DNA of 64,000 nucleotides from Welwitschia mirabilis (lineage: Eukaryota > Gnetophyta > Gnetopsida > Welwitschiales). This document shows positions 35,758 through 48,699 of this stretch, in pieces; the first letter of the stretch is position 1; each line of letters begins with the position of its first letter. Location of the stretch: assembly GCA_051453625.1 (NCBI GenBank), contig JBOZIK010000001.1, positions 297,186,258 to 297,250,257 on the forward strand, in the 5' to 3' direction. Both the position numbers and the translations under genes were made by a program. A model generated the notes under the pieces. The model made no database searches, was not told the DNA's origin, and saw nothing but the letters and a program-made list of their open reading frames with translations.

Positions 35758-38473
35758 TCACTCATGAAAATAGCTAAACAAATTTCATTATAATGGATGA
35801 TTAAATACATATAAATTTGCTAACTTTAGTAGTATAAAGTTAGTAATAAATCTTATAAAATTAAAAAATTCACCAAGAAATATTTCTAAACTTTACCCAT
35901 GGTTTATATAAGCACTTATGGACATACCCATGTATGCTTCCTTATTTAATCAAGTATAACAATTTTAAAAAATAGGTATGTATTAAAAAAAAATCGAATA
36001 AACCCCCTCTTGATGTCAAATTTAAGAATTAGAGTGATATCACAAACATATAAAATTTTGATGAAAGCATGTATCCCCTATCAATGAAAGTACCAAAACT
36101 AATGAATTCATTAAATGTGCAAGTTCAAGAAACATCTCCTTTAANNNNNNNNNNNNNNNNNNNNNNNNNNNNNNNNNNNNNNNNNNNNNNNNNNNNNNNN
36201 NNNNNNNNNNNNNNNNNNNNNNNNNNNNNNNNNNNNNNNNNNNNNNNNNNNNNNNNNNNNNNNNCTAACATTAGTAGTATAAAGTTAGTAATAAATCTTA
36301 TAAAATTAAAAAAATTCACTAAGAAATATTTCTAAACTTTACCCATGGTTTATATATGCACTTATGGACATACCCATGTATGCTTCCTTATTTAATCAAG
36401 TCTAATAAACTTTTAAAAAATAGGTATGTATTAAAAAAAAATCCAATAAACCCCCTCTTGATGTCAAATTTAAGAATTAGAGTGACATCACAAACATATA
36501 AAATTTTAATGAAAGCATGTAACCCCTATCAATGAAAGTACCAAACTAATGAATTCATTGAATGTGCAACTTCAAGAAACATATCCTTTAAGTGACATTT
36601 CTAAATAAATTTGTATCCTTTATCCTAAGAAACTTTAAACAAGAAATTATCTAAATGATCTTCTTGAGCTATTTGCATACCTTGCTTAAAAAGATGGAAT
36701 ACCCACAACACTACAAATGAAACACATCCAAGAATGTAATACATCCTAGAAATGGAACTAGCCTAAGAAATTATCACATAAAAAAATCCTAAAACATGTA
36801 CCATACCACTTTTAATAAGATATTCCTATGTGATATTACATATATAATTGATTATGATAAGTCCACAACCTATGTTAACAATAAAATTTAATCTTCCATG
36901 ACATAGAAATTTTGAAATATATAAAATACTATCATGAAAATGATAAATGCCTTATCCATGATAGAATCAAATCATGATAAGAATATTCATGGCACCCTTA
37001 AATTATTAAAATTATTTAAAATTCAATAATCATATTTGAAATAGTAGCAACAATGAATCATCCAAATAATTTCTATTTTATGATTTTACTAGATCTGATG
37101 CATAATCTAGTGATAGTATTCATATACAAAACCTATGTCTAAACCTTGATCATGCACTGGGAGCTCATTGTGATGTTTTATTATATTTATATGCCTGTCG
37201 TCTACTAAAAACATAAGGGGCCATTATTCAAACTAGTATGCTAATATTATTCTACTACTAACCATTGCATAGAGATGGATCTCAAAATATTTAAGGCTCT
37301 TGATCTATAAAAGCACTACTAACAAAATGAGGTAATTCAAATTAATAAAATATTTTCATGAACCTCTCTTATAATTGTAAACGAATGCAATAATAATGGA
37401 GATTGGATCACATTTCTATGATGGAAAGTAGTTAAAAATGGAAATCTATAGAGTTAGAGTTAAAGGATCATAAATCATAAACAAAAATATGATTGACATG
37501 GAAAAGGAAAAGAGCATGCCGGATATCATATATACTTTTGTATAAAAGAAAATATAGCAAGTATTTAAGTAATAGCAAAAACATGCCCATCATGATTCCC
37601 ATCCATTGAAATTTAAAAGACCTTGATTATCTATAAAGAATCCTTAACATATAGCTTATAGGAAAATTTATAATGATCTAATCCCTTATGCATGATGCAT
37701 GTTACATAGCCAGATCTACAAGGAGGGTTATAATAGATGGATTATTGATTCCATTGCTTCTATGAAATAATCCAAAATGGATATGCCTTTTAAAAAAGAA
37801 TTCATGACTACATCATATCAAAGGAAATTAGAATTATGAAGAAGAAAAACTAGAACATTTCTTTAGAGTTAATAACATATACTCTACCCTCTATAGAAGC
37901 AATAAAAATGATTGCAAAATTTTTCATGAAGAAGCCCTATGATGGAACTCTAGAAATAAAGAAAAAAATTTTACATGATCTTTTTCTTTTGGTAAAATGT
38001 AGAATGAACAACTAATCCTGCATTGCAAGGATTAGAGTGATTCCATGACTATTTTTACTCCTTCACTCTAAGGATTTAAATATGTAGGAAAATGTTGTAA
38101 CCACAATACTAAACATCTTGATCTTCAAACTAAATAAGAATCTCATCTTAAATAGACTTCATAATTAAAGTTATAAAAAGTTGGAAGATCTGTGGAGGCT
38201 AAATAAAAATTTCCCACTATGCCATTCTACTTTTAAATTATAAATGACTATAAAAAAATCATTAATGATATCTTTTATTTTTAAAATTTCATTTTATATT
38301 TTTCTTTATTAGATGAGGATTTTATTAGGATATGGAAGAAGAATCAAAAGAAAAATAAGAGAAGGATTCATTTAAGATAAATAAAAACTAATGGACTTGA
38401 GTGATAGAGAAAATGAATCTTCTTTGCCATAAACAATGATCATTTCACAAAAGAATTTAAAGAATAAAAAATG
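35758..38473. other. Unassigned insert within copia gag/leader
   Basis: No gene is visible. The stretch is bounded by a roughly 75-bp direct repeat (about 35685-35757 and 38481-38553, near 78 percent identical by eye). Gag N-terminal coding seems to stop at one copy and resume at the other. Bases 35820-36144 recur at 36265-36590 around a 120-N gap. The interval may be an inserted element or a duplication; no LTR or terminal motif was identified. Confidence 0.4.
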
Positions 38474-38665
38474 CTAAAATGAGATTTGAAAATACATCAA
38501 GTGTAGTTTAGACTTAGAAATTGGGAGAAATTCCCAAGAAGAATAAATATTCACATTAATGGTAGTATGTTTGTCATCCTTTACCTTCCACTTATTCCTT
38601 AGTGTAAATAATACTAGACCAAAGATATCAATGGTTATAGATATAGTGTAACCTTTTCCTATCAT
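38474..38665 (-). pseudogene. Possible copia gag N-terminus
   Basis: A 63-codon frame begins MIGKGYTISITIDIF and ends in WEFLPISKSKLHLM. The latter is repeated, slightly changed, at 35695-35757, where the gag frame continues. Position and continuity with gag support the call; the family start is not well conserved. Confidence 0.4.
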
Positions 38666-38867
38666 ATACCAATGCTCATATTAAGTAATTAAAGAAAGCT
38701 GATCATTTAGAACTTCTAGTACGCATAGTTGGTATCATTAAATATTAAAGCTCTAACATTTAATTGTCCTTTAAGGTATCATATAGAATCCATTTAATTA
38801 AGTCTAAAAAAATAATAATTAGCCAAAATTTATCAAAAACCTTTCTTTAATACTAGTTATTAGTAGA

Positions 38868-39056
38868 TGTTTTACCCTAGAGGAGAGGTAAATAAGATTA
38901 GTAATAAATTTTAGGTGCTTTACTGACACATACTCAAAATAACAATTTAAAATAATAATAGAAGATTAAAAAATATAAAGAAAACAAAAGTATAATAACA
39001 CTAGTTTTTAGAGTAGTTTAGACTTAGGACCTACTCGACTCTTACACAACAGTAGT
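38868..39056 (-). mobile_element. Copia 5' LTR, fragment 1
   Basis: It starts TGTTTTACCC on the plus strand. It matches 29923-30110 (GGTAAATAAG-like, TTTTAGGTGCTTTACT, AAAGTATAATAACA-like, TTAGGACCTA). Homology stops near 39056 and resumes at 44973, so an insertion split this LTR. Confidence 0.65.
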
Positions 39057-39100
39057 AAAGCTATAACTCCCTCCATTTTCATAGTTAAAAAACTTCAAAC

Positions 39101-40184
39101 TAGCTTTGATACCAAAATGTAAACTTGAACTTCTATAGTTGAAAAAAATTCAAGCTTTCTCTGATTCCAAAATATAACTCTTTTAAGATTTAAATATGTT
39201 ACTTTTCAAAATGTGACACTCAACCTTTTAAAACCAAAAAAATAACGATACTTTACTTAATATGGTCTTTTTTCTAAGAAGCAATGAATGTTTATTATTT
39301 TAAAAGTAGCTAGAAAAATAATAACTGATTCATAGCAATTAAAATTATGGGAAGTATTCTCATAATCATAATAATTACAAGAGATTTCTTTAATTAATAG
39401 AAAACCAATATCCAAGAAAATTNNNNNNNNNNNNNNNNNNNNNNNNNNNNNNNNNNNNNNNNNNNNNNNNNNNNNNNNNNNNNNNNNNNNNNNNNNNNNN
39501 NNNNNNNNNNNNNNNNNNNNNNNNNNNNNNNNNNNNNNNNNNNNNNNNNNNNNNNNNNNNNNNNNNNNNNNNNNNNNNNNNNNNNNNNNNNNNNNNNNNN
39601 NNNNNNNNNNNNNNNNNNNNNNNNNNNNNNNNNNNNNNNNNNNNNNNNNNNNNNNNNNNNNNNNNNNNNNNNNNNNNNNNNNNNNNNNNNNNNNNNNNNN
39701 NNNNNNNNNNNNNNNNNNNNNNNNNNNNNNNNNNNNNNNNNNNNNNNNNNNNNNNNNNNNNNNNNNNNNNNNNNNNNNNNNNNNNNNNNNNNNNNNNNNN
39801 NNNNNNNNNNNNNNNNNNNNNNNNNNNTCTCATAATCATAATAATTACAAGAGATTTTTTTAATTAATAGAAAACCAACATCCAAGAAAATTCCTTTGCA
39901 AATAATCCATTATAACAAATCCTTAATTCATCACAATTAGGAATATTTTTCTAGTAGCTTGTATATAAGATAAAATTATTTGGAAACTGAAATAAATTAT
40001 CTCTCAAATGTAAAATCATAAGAATTAACTTCTATTTTTGCACTGAAAAACTTTCTTCCAGCTCTTATACCAAAATGTAATACTTGTATTTTCACATCTA
40101 AAAAATTCTTGTATCTCTGATATCAAAATGTAATACCCCAAATTTTAAGAGTTGAAAATCTGCATCTATAATGCTTTGATACCA
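39101..40184 (-). repeat. Tandem primer-site-like modules (tRNA-iMet type)
   Basis: Five minus-strand motifs resemble TTTTGGTATCAGAGC: 39101-39114 (TGGTATCAAAGCTA), 39159-39169 (TGGAATCAGAG), 40061-40072 (TGGTATAAGAGC), 40115-40125 (TGATATCAGAG) and 40173-40184 (TGGTATCAAAGC). Within the two clusters the spacing is 54-58 bases. Several are preceded by an LTR-end-like TATTACA or GGGGTATTACA. They look like repeated LTR-end plus primer-site units. Confidence 0.6.
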
Positions 40185-43100
40185 AAATGATAAAACCACA
40201 ATTTTCCAATACTATGAGATGATAAACTAAAATACAATACTAAAGAATCTATAAAAAAAGGGGTCTTACTGCTTAATACAAATATTTTCTTTTATAAATA
40301 TATATAGGTAGAATGATAGTTTTTTAAACTTAAGTATTAGATTTTAATAACTTTGTTTAGTTTTTATTATCTAAATATGAAGAAGAAATCTTGAATAATT
40401 TCATAATTAATTACTAGAAACCTTATAAGTGGAGAGTTAAATATTTAAAATTTTATGATACTAGCCCATTAAACTTGGTTTACAATAAAACCTATCAATA
40501 GGTAGGCCTAAGTAATCAAGATAACTTACCTATAGAATGAAATCCATAAGTAATTGATGGCTAAGGGATTAACACAATTCACAGAACATTCTAATTATAA
40601 TATATAAAAATATAATTTTCAATATTACTTGGAGTTAAGCCTGTGATATTTATATTGGAATTCCTATGCTTTAACCACCTAAGCTATAATCTTAATTGGA
40701 AGAAAACCTAAAAATTCATTTTAAATAATTTTTTTTTAGTGTACATGTTACTAATACAGTAATATAGACTAGAAAATTCTATGTTAATGCCCACTAATAA
40801 TAAATTGAAATTTTATTATAAGTAGTACTGTAAGTAATATGGCATGATATGTTTATATTTATTTACTTTAATTGTATTCCCTTTGATATAGTAAATAAAT
40901 GTTATTGACCTAATCCCTTTGAATTTCATATAAGGGCATAATTAAGACTTTGGCTACCAGTGTGCTATTTGTATATGTATACAATTCATAGCAATTAATT
41001 ATGGTATCATTAATACTTAAATATATTCATTACCCTCTAGTAGTTATATTCATGAGAGTTTGGTAACCATTCCATATTATAAACATTAGGTCTTATGGTT
41101 ATAAAACAAAAATATATTTCAAAAATGAGCTTCATTAAAATTCATCATAGAGACTCGACTTTGATACCTTCCAATTGCTATGTTTCTTGATAACTAGCTA
41201 AGCTGTTACTGTTGAGTTGTATACTTTATAACTAAAATTATATTTTAAGTAAGGACTCAATGCTTAAAATTTCTAAATGATTCTAACTGCCACTTTGACA
41301 GACATTAGAAATAGGTAACACATCTTAAAGTCTTTAATGTTTCTCTTAGCTTTCTTAAGGTAATATTTTTTTTTCAATAAACTTTTCATGGAGTGGTTAT
41401 GGCATTCACTCACTGTGTCAATCAATGAAGATTTATCTCACATTTACATTACTTCAAATGACATGATAAGAAAATGAAAACTAGGAAGGATTAGAATAAA
41501 GAAGCTAAGGTGTTTTTATTATTTTAATCTGTTGGCCAATAGAGGTTGACCAAAAGCATCACCAATCTAACACATTAGATGGTTTGCTAATTAGTGCCTA
41601 ATAAGAAAAAAGAGAAACAAGTATATGGAATCCATGCTAGTGAGAAAATGCATGAAGCAAGACTAGAGAGGATGCTTCAAGCTAGCATTTACTTATACAA
41701 AAACATGCTACCAAAATAGGAAAAACATGTATTGAGGATGAAAAAAAATTAAAATCGTGTGGTTACATCAAAGACTAAGAGAAATGAAGACATACATAAA
41801 ATTNNNNNNNNNNNNNNNNNNNNNNNNNNNNNNNNNNNNNNNNNNNNNNNNNNNNNNNNNNNNNNNNNNNNNNNNNNNNNNNNNNNNNNNNNNNNNNNNN
41901 NNNAGAAATAAAGACATACATAAAATTAATTCTTTCCATGTTCTGCATGTTTAATGCAAGTCTTAATCAATTATGGTCTTTAAAATAGATCTTCATCTAT
42001 AGACACAATTCAAGCAAGGCCATCTAGATGTCATTCCATGTAGGTGTTAAACATTTATTTTGCTTACTTGTGTTGCTCATTCCCTATGCTCATGAGCACT
42101 TTAAAATTTCTAAGTTCTGGACAAAGCATGACATTAATCTACACAGTCATCTAATCTATCCTTCTTTATTTGTTGATGAAACAAGTGAGAATATCTAGAA
42201 TGGACATAAAATAGATGGATTGGAAGAATTAATTAAAGAAGTCAAGGAATAAATGGGTTTCTAAGTTTCAAACTTGTACAACCATATGAAAACGATGATT
42301 TAACTAAGACATTTCATTATTTAATGTGTTATTTTAGATGTTCATGTTTGAGAAGTGAGGGCATAGTTTGTAGGCTTGCGAATCTGCAAGTTAAGTGATG
42401 TGTTTTAAATATTGAATATGTTATGTGTAATATTACAATGCCTACAACATTTAAAGATTACCTTTTATGATAACATTTGATGTTTTCACCCAACTCTTAT
42501 TGTATGCTTGATCTGTTATTAGATGGGAAATAAAATAGAGGGCAGAAAGGAAGGTTCTTTATTGAACTCTTTGAAATAGCAAATTTAATTTTTAATAATC
42601 CTTATTAATTTAAAGTTTGCTTGAAATCCATAACAATATTCTTATAGTGGATGCCCACAATTCAAAACCCATAGTATTAAATGTCTGCTGGAAAAACATC
42701 TTCTCAAATATATCTAGTTTCTTCTTAATAGAATTTTACTATAACTATCATTTACCCCTAAATGTTTTAAATACACCTTTAGTTCATATAATACATTTAG
42801 ACTTATGAAAATAAAATCCTATTTAAAATTTCCTCTTACTATTTTATTTAGGTATTTTTAAATACATATAGTAAATAAGCTTAAATAAAATNNNNNNNNN
42901 NNNNNNNNNNNNNNNNNNNNNNNNNNNNNNNNNNNNNNNNNNNNNNNNNNNNNNNNNNNNNNNNNNNNNNNNNNNNNNNNNNNNNNNNNNNNNNNNNNNN
43001 NNNNNNNNNNNNNNNNNNNNNNNNNNNNNNNNNNNNNNNNNNNNNNNNNNNNNNNNNNNNNNNNNNNNNNNNNNNNNNNNNNNNNNNNNNNNNNNNNNNN

Positions 43101-44400
43101 NNNNNNNNNNNNNNNNNNNNNNNNNNNNNNNNNNNNNNNNNNNNNNNNNNNNNNNNNNNNNNNNNNNNNNNNNNNNNNNNNNNNNNNNNNNNNNNNNNNN
43201 NNNNNNNNNNNNNNNNNNNNNNNNNNNNNNNNNNNNNNNNNNNNNNNNNNNNNNNNNNNNNNNTATTTTATTTAGGTAGTTTTTGATACATGCAGTAAAT
43301 AAGCTCAAATAAAATTTTATAAATTTTAAGCTCCTTATTATATGTTCAAGTTAACCTGAGAATTATTTCTCTAATAAATAAAATATAATCATAGTTACAT
43401 GTTTGTTCAAAATAAATAAAATCATCAATATAAAGCACAATGTAAATGAAACTTACATTAAATGAGAAACACCCATAATTTTTTATAATTAAAAGGGAAA
43501 TACATTTCACGCATATTCATAATAATTTTCTTCATAAATTTGAATACATTAACCACATTCATATTAGAATTAAAACATCTAAGATCCTTTAATAAATGTA
43601 TGAATTTAAGAAATAAGTATGAAAATAACACTCCACTCAAATAGTAGCAACTGGCTCATCCAAAGGCCATCCTCGTGCTAGAGCCTACTCATGCAAGCAT
43701 GTCATGATCCATGGCAAGGTTTAAGATAAAGGGTTTTCAAGCTTAGAAAGGGATCCTCAAGAATATCAAATGACCAAAACCTACAAATATCCAAGTATCA
43801 GTAAATCAAGAATGATTAATAGATAGTTATGCCTTGTTAGAGTGGTATCAAATACCCATTATCTAGAGGATCCTTTCTATGGCTAATAGGAATCCTTTTG
43901 ATGGAATAATTCCCAGAAGATACAAGACATCATGTCATGCAATGACTAGATGAGTAATCATCCTCATCAATCTGACAGCCACTCCTATGACCAATAGGAG
44001 CCCTTCAAGTGGTCTAGCCCCTAAAGCTACATGATTTGGTTACTCAACAATGTTTTAAACATAGTAAAGAAATCATAGCCAAGATATTTATGCATAAGAA
44101 AAATATTTACTTGAGATATGTAAAAGGATGTAAGATTTATTTAGAACATACAATAAATTGATAAAGTGCATTAATCATACAAGATATTAGAGGAAATACC
44201 ATAGAACCATATAAGAAATTTTATGAAAGCCAAGAACCATATAAGAAAAGAATGAAATACCATAAGACCATACTAAAACTTTGGATGAAACTCAAGATAT
44301 TATAAAGATTAAAAGGCTTCAAGATTTTCTAGGCTTCAATATTTGATACCTAAGAATTATTTAAACAAATTAAAGTGAAGGAAAAGAAGGAAAAATGGTC

Positions 44401-44409
44401 CTATTTATA
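44401..44409 (-). promoter_or_regulatory. TATA box in minus-strand gypsy LTR
   Basis: The minus strand reads CAATTATAAATAGGACC, nearly identical to the TATA context at 11233-11248 (TTATTATAAATAGGGTTC). It supports assignment of 43.5-44.97 kb to the same LTR family. Confidence 0.5.
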
Positions 44410-44972
44410 ATTGAGGTTTGGTGGAATGTGAAGAGTTATAGGAATATGAGGATAAAATGAAACTTGAGAAAAATTCCATATATGTAAAAAGAAAACATTA
44501 TGAAGGGGGTCAGTTGAGGTGGTAAAAGTTCGTACATATTTTATGCATGTGAAGACAAAACATCATGAACAATGGTGGTTAAGTGATGGGGATTCCATTA
44601 CCTTACTTGGCTAATGGATATAATAAATAACAATTATGTTGATCATAATTAATAAATAATGAGACGTCAACAACAATAAAAATATTCTATAAACATAAGA
44701 GCAATTTCTTTCACATTTAAAAAAATAATAACTTTAGACATTAAGCATCTCTATTCAAAATAATTTCAATTTCAAATTTGCATCTCATTGTCATTTTTTA
44801 AAATAAGCAATTAAGTGAATAAGGCTAAATCATTAAACAATAATCATGAAACTATTAGCTATAAAGGAAAACATGTAAGAATTATCATGAAGTATCATCC
44901 TTATCTAATTTTAACTTATTTATTAAAATATTCTAAACTTAAGTCTTCATTTTTTAAAATATGAAATGTGAC

Positions 44973-45850
44973 AAAAGCCTTTTAGCACTTTGGTTTTCTT
45001 AAATAACTCTTTCTTCAATATGTGTATGAAACCCATTATAATGACTAATTTTTCTATCTTATAAATCAATAACTTCATAATATAATGATGTGGTTACAAT
45101 AGTACATGTAATAAAGTGTTTTAATCTTCAAGTTGTATCTTTCTATGCAAATAACCAAAGAGGTTTTTTAGATCTTGTATAATGAATTAAAAAGTAATGC
45201 AGGAGTGGAGTTTTAGGATGATAGGTCTAATTAATAATGAATACATGTTATTTCTTAATTCAATATAAATTCTACTTCTTTTTAAAAATATTTCTTCTTT
45301 GAAGGACTCACAACATGATTTCAAGAGGTAACTAGAGAAGAAAAGAAAAACTTAAAGATGAGAGTTTGGAAAAAATGCATAATAGGTTGAACCACTTCCA
45401 ATTTGAAAAATGACTATAATATCTTATTGAAATATTACATTTATAGGATTATATGGCTTGATTTTTGTTTATACATTTCAAGTTTTAACAAATTATATTT
45501 AATTACAAGATTAGATTTTTTAAGTTATAATATTAAACATTATAGTTTATAAGATCAGATGTCCTAATACATTTTTAGCTAGAGATGTAAATTTCTATCA
45601 GTAAAGTTAGATGTGCTAGACTTGTTTTTCAAATATTCTAAAGTTAATTATATTATTTTCTTGATAAATATATATGTCCTAGGCTTTTAATTTAGATGTT
45701 TACTTTTGTTCTCAACCGCCTTGTATTACTACTAGTCCTCATCTTTTTGGTAGAAGATTTAGGCTAATATTATTATTCTAATAGTTACCATTTAAACCAA
45801 GTTTTTTGAAATATCAATATAAAGTTCATAAAAATTATCCATAGCACTAT
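44973..45850 (-). mobile_element. Copia 5' LTR, fragment 2
   Basis: It begins AAAAGCCTTTTAGCACTT and follows 30110-30960 colinearly (TGAAACCC, ATAAATCAATAAC, GTAATAAAGT, CTATGCAAAT, AAAGAGG, CTAATAGTTA). Together with 38868-39056 it makes a complete LTR of about 1.07 kb, similar to the 1.04-kb 3' LTR. Confidence 0.65.
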
Positions 45851-46899
45851 AGAATTATTTGGACCTACTAACTTTAAATTTTATTGATAAGGAACAATCA
45901 GCTAATATTAGTAATTTTTCATAAGAAGAACTTAAAGAAATTTTAAGAAGTAATATACTTAATAATGATCCGTTTCTACAACTCTACTAAATGAATACAA
46001 TAAGAATTGAAGTAACTTAAGTAAACTCTTAGAGTAATTCAAGCAAAGTATACTTGATAAATTTAAAAATGATAAAATTATTTTTATTAATCAACTTTAG
46101 TTAGTCATTAAAGTTTTCATTAGTTAATTATTATCCCTTCTATATTGTTAAGTACTAGATAATTCTATAACTCTAAAATAAGTTGTGTTAACTACCACTT
46201 ATTTATTAGAAATCAGAATTATAATTAAAAGAAGGAAGAAAAAGGGGGAAAAAATTATTTTCATTAGCTATTTAATTTTTTAAATTCTTTTTTTGCATTA
46301 GATCTTAGTTAATGCAAATTTTTAGGCATTAGTTATTGTTATAAGGTTATCATACCAAATTTGTTTTACTTTGTTTTTAAGTAATATAATTATAATTGAA
46401 TAAATTTTCTTAGTAGTTATTTATGCTTCATGATTTCAGTAGGTATTATAAAAAAATAAACAAGTTGTCTTATAGTACATTGTAAGTTCTTTTTAACTTG
46501 GTAATTAGTTCACTGGTATAACTCCATGACTGTAGGAGCCAACACTGTGATGGAGCTGACATTATAAGGCATCACATGGGCTACTAATGGGACTATTGTT
46601 AAATATGTTTTTATGATTCATCAAATTGATTTTCTTCATAAAATATTAAGGGTTTGAAAATCCTTCCATTATTTTATATGTTATTAAACATTTATATAAA
46701 CATAAGGATTATAAACATTTTAGCCAAGTTTAAGCCTTTTAAATGTATTGTATTACTTATATTATCAAATATTCTATCAAGCTATGGAAAAAGATGTTAC
46801 CAATTAAAGTTATAACCTATAATACCAATATTTTGAATTGAAATGGTGATCATTTATTGATAAAATAATGTTATAAGTAATTATTGGAATAATTTTAAA

Positions 46900-47600
46900 A
46901 CTAATAATTATATCACTTTAATGAGGATAACATCTTTTGTTAAGTCTAATTCATACTCTAATTCTAAATTACTATAGGAAAATAATTTCTAAATTCATAT
47001 CTCTTTCAAAGATTAATTTCAAGAATTCCCACTTGATATGAAAAATCATATGATTATATGAAGTTTTTCTAATAGGGTTAATAATTTTATTACTAAAGTA
47101 GTTTTAAGAAGGTATCAAAAAAGGACTATAATTATGACAAATTCATAATATATACTAAATAATATTCCTTTGAGTTTTTTAAAATTTATTGCTATTTTCA
47201 AGAACGCTAAATATTTTTTTCCCCTTAACAGTTTTATCCTTTAAAATTAGTAATCCTTGAAACAATTATTAAGGATTTAAATAGGTCAATTCAAATATTC
47301 ATACCTATTCATGAGGATGTTATCTATATGTTATTTAGTATCTTTCTCAAAGATGACATGGTTTCTTAGTTTTTCACTTTACTTAAGGGACGTATTTNNN
47401 NNNNNNNNNNNNNNNNNNNNNNNNNNNNNNNNNNNNNNNNNNNNNNNNNNNNNNNNNNNNNNNNNNNNNNNNNNNNNNNNNNNNNNNNNNNNNNNNNGAT
47501 GACATGGTTTCTTAGTTTTTCATTTTACTTAAGGGATGTATTTCCTTTTAAAATGAGTTTAAATCTATGTTTTAGATTAATATGATGCATAATGTAATTA
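46900..47600 (+). pseudogene. Tat-type gag fragment
   Basis: The plus strand gives IQIFIPIHEDVIYMLF (about 47290-47337) and then FLKDDMV. This fits the gag segment in which a Pro-Pro-x-x-Glu-like loop precedes a helix with a conserved Phe. The segment GATGACATGG to GGACGTATTT is repeated on both sides of the 100-N gap at 47398-47497. Assignment is by weak motif resemblance and by position upstream of the protease. Confidence 0.45.
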
Positions 47601-48699
47601 TTAAGATTTATTAGTATCTCCATTAGATTTTATAAACAATCCTAAAAATCATGTTGAAATTTATAACAATAAACTTCTACGGATTTTTAATCTTTTTTAT
47701 TCCATTCTTAAGCATATTAATTAATCTTCACAAATCATTTTTTTGAACTCTATTATTTCTAAGCTTTATATTTGGATGAGAAATAATAAATTAGTTGTAT
47801 CTTTAACTTGAGTAGTAAAATCTTATTGTAAGGCCTATACTTAGCTCTACCCTTTTAATGACCTATTAACCTTTTCTTTAGCCTTATAATAATTTATCTT
47901 TGATATCAAAATAATCCTAAAGGATATATATATGAGATCTCGTAGATCTTCTTTAATAAAATAATTTTTCTAATATTAGTTTCCATTGTTTAACAACATT
48001 TTAAATTGGTTATAATAACTAGCTTTAAGTTATAAAAGAAAAGTATAATCTATTATAAAAATTAGTGAAAATCGTGTTAAGAAAAAGGGGTATTCTAATG
48101 TTCAAAGTCTTTAATTTGAAGAATGTTATACAAAATAAGAGGAATATAATAAAATACTGTTCTACAAAAGAATAATATGATGAGGAAAAATTAAGGTGGA
48201 TGTCGTAAAATCACACATAACTTGGTTTATTATTTAGAGAGTTATATATCACACAACACATGTTTCAATTTTTTTGCTTAAATATTTATCAACTAAATTA
48301 TAATTATTTTAATATTTAAAGTAATTTAGGTTATAATTGGAAGATAAAATAAATTCATATCATAAATTTATAGATGAAACATGGTAGAGAATAATGCATA
48401 TAGCTAAGTTTTAAAATCAAAGGCTAAAGAAAGAGAAATTTATATTCTACCATATAATATAATCCCATCATCTAATATCCCTAAAAGAATTNNNNNNNNN
48501 NNNNNNNNNNNNNNNNNNNNNNNNNNNNNNNNNNNNNNNNNNNNNNNNNNNNNNNNNNNNNNNNNNNNNNNNNNNNNNNNNNNNNNNNNNNCCATACAAT
48601 ATAATCCCATCATCTAATATTCCTAAAAGAATTTATGAACCTAAAAAGTCTACAAACTTTAAAGTAGAAGAAAAATCTAATAAAAATGAAAATGATTAG

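Larger units (their letters stand above)
39057..44972 (-). mobile_element. 5.9-kb gypsy LTR-bearing insertion in the copia LTR
   Basis: The inserted segment belongs to the family of the LTR at 10250-12052, in reverse orientation. It has an LTR-like start TGTCACATTTCATATTT at 44972 (minus), a TATAAATAG box at 44401-44409, an LTR end GTTGAGTGTCACA at 39213 and primer-site-like motifs below it. Bases 39213-39330 match 11940-12052 in reverse. No pol domain was recognised between. 43640-44100 is slightly GC-richer and probably LTR. Long N runs (39423-39827, 41804-41903, 42892-43263) carry flanking copies of 66, 24 and 52 bp. Internal order is unresolved. Confidence 0.55.
29923..45850 (-). mobile_element. 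SIRE/Maximus-like Ty1/copia retrotransposon, decayed and interrupted
   Basis: From high to low coordinate on the minus strand: split 5' LTR (44973-45850 plus 38868-39056), leader and gag (about 38665-34500), integrase (34150-33200), RT (33000-32000), RNase H (32000-31700), 3' tail and 3' LTR (30960-29923). Integrase before RT defines Ty1/copia. The gag and RT wording fit the SIRE/Maximus group. Every domain carries stops and frameshifts. A 5.9-kb insertion sits in the 5' LTR. Confidence 0.85.

Noticed and set aside
43640-44100. GC-richer stretch as a possible exon
   Set aside because: No open frame of useful length. It lies between an LTR start and a TATA box on one side and no coding domain on the other, so it is best explained as gypsy LTR sequence.
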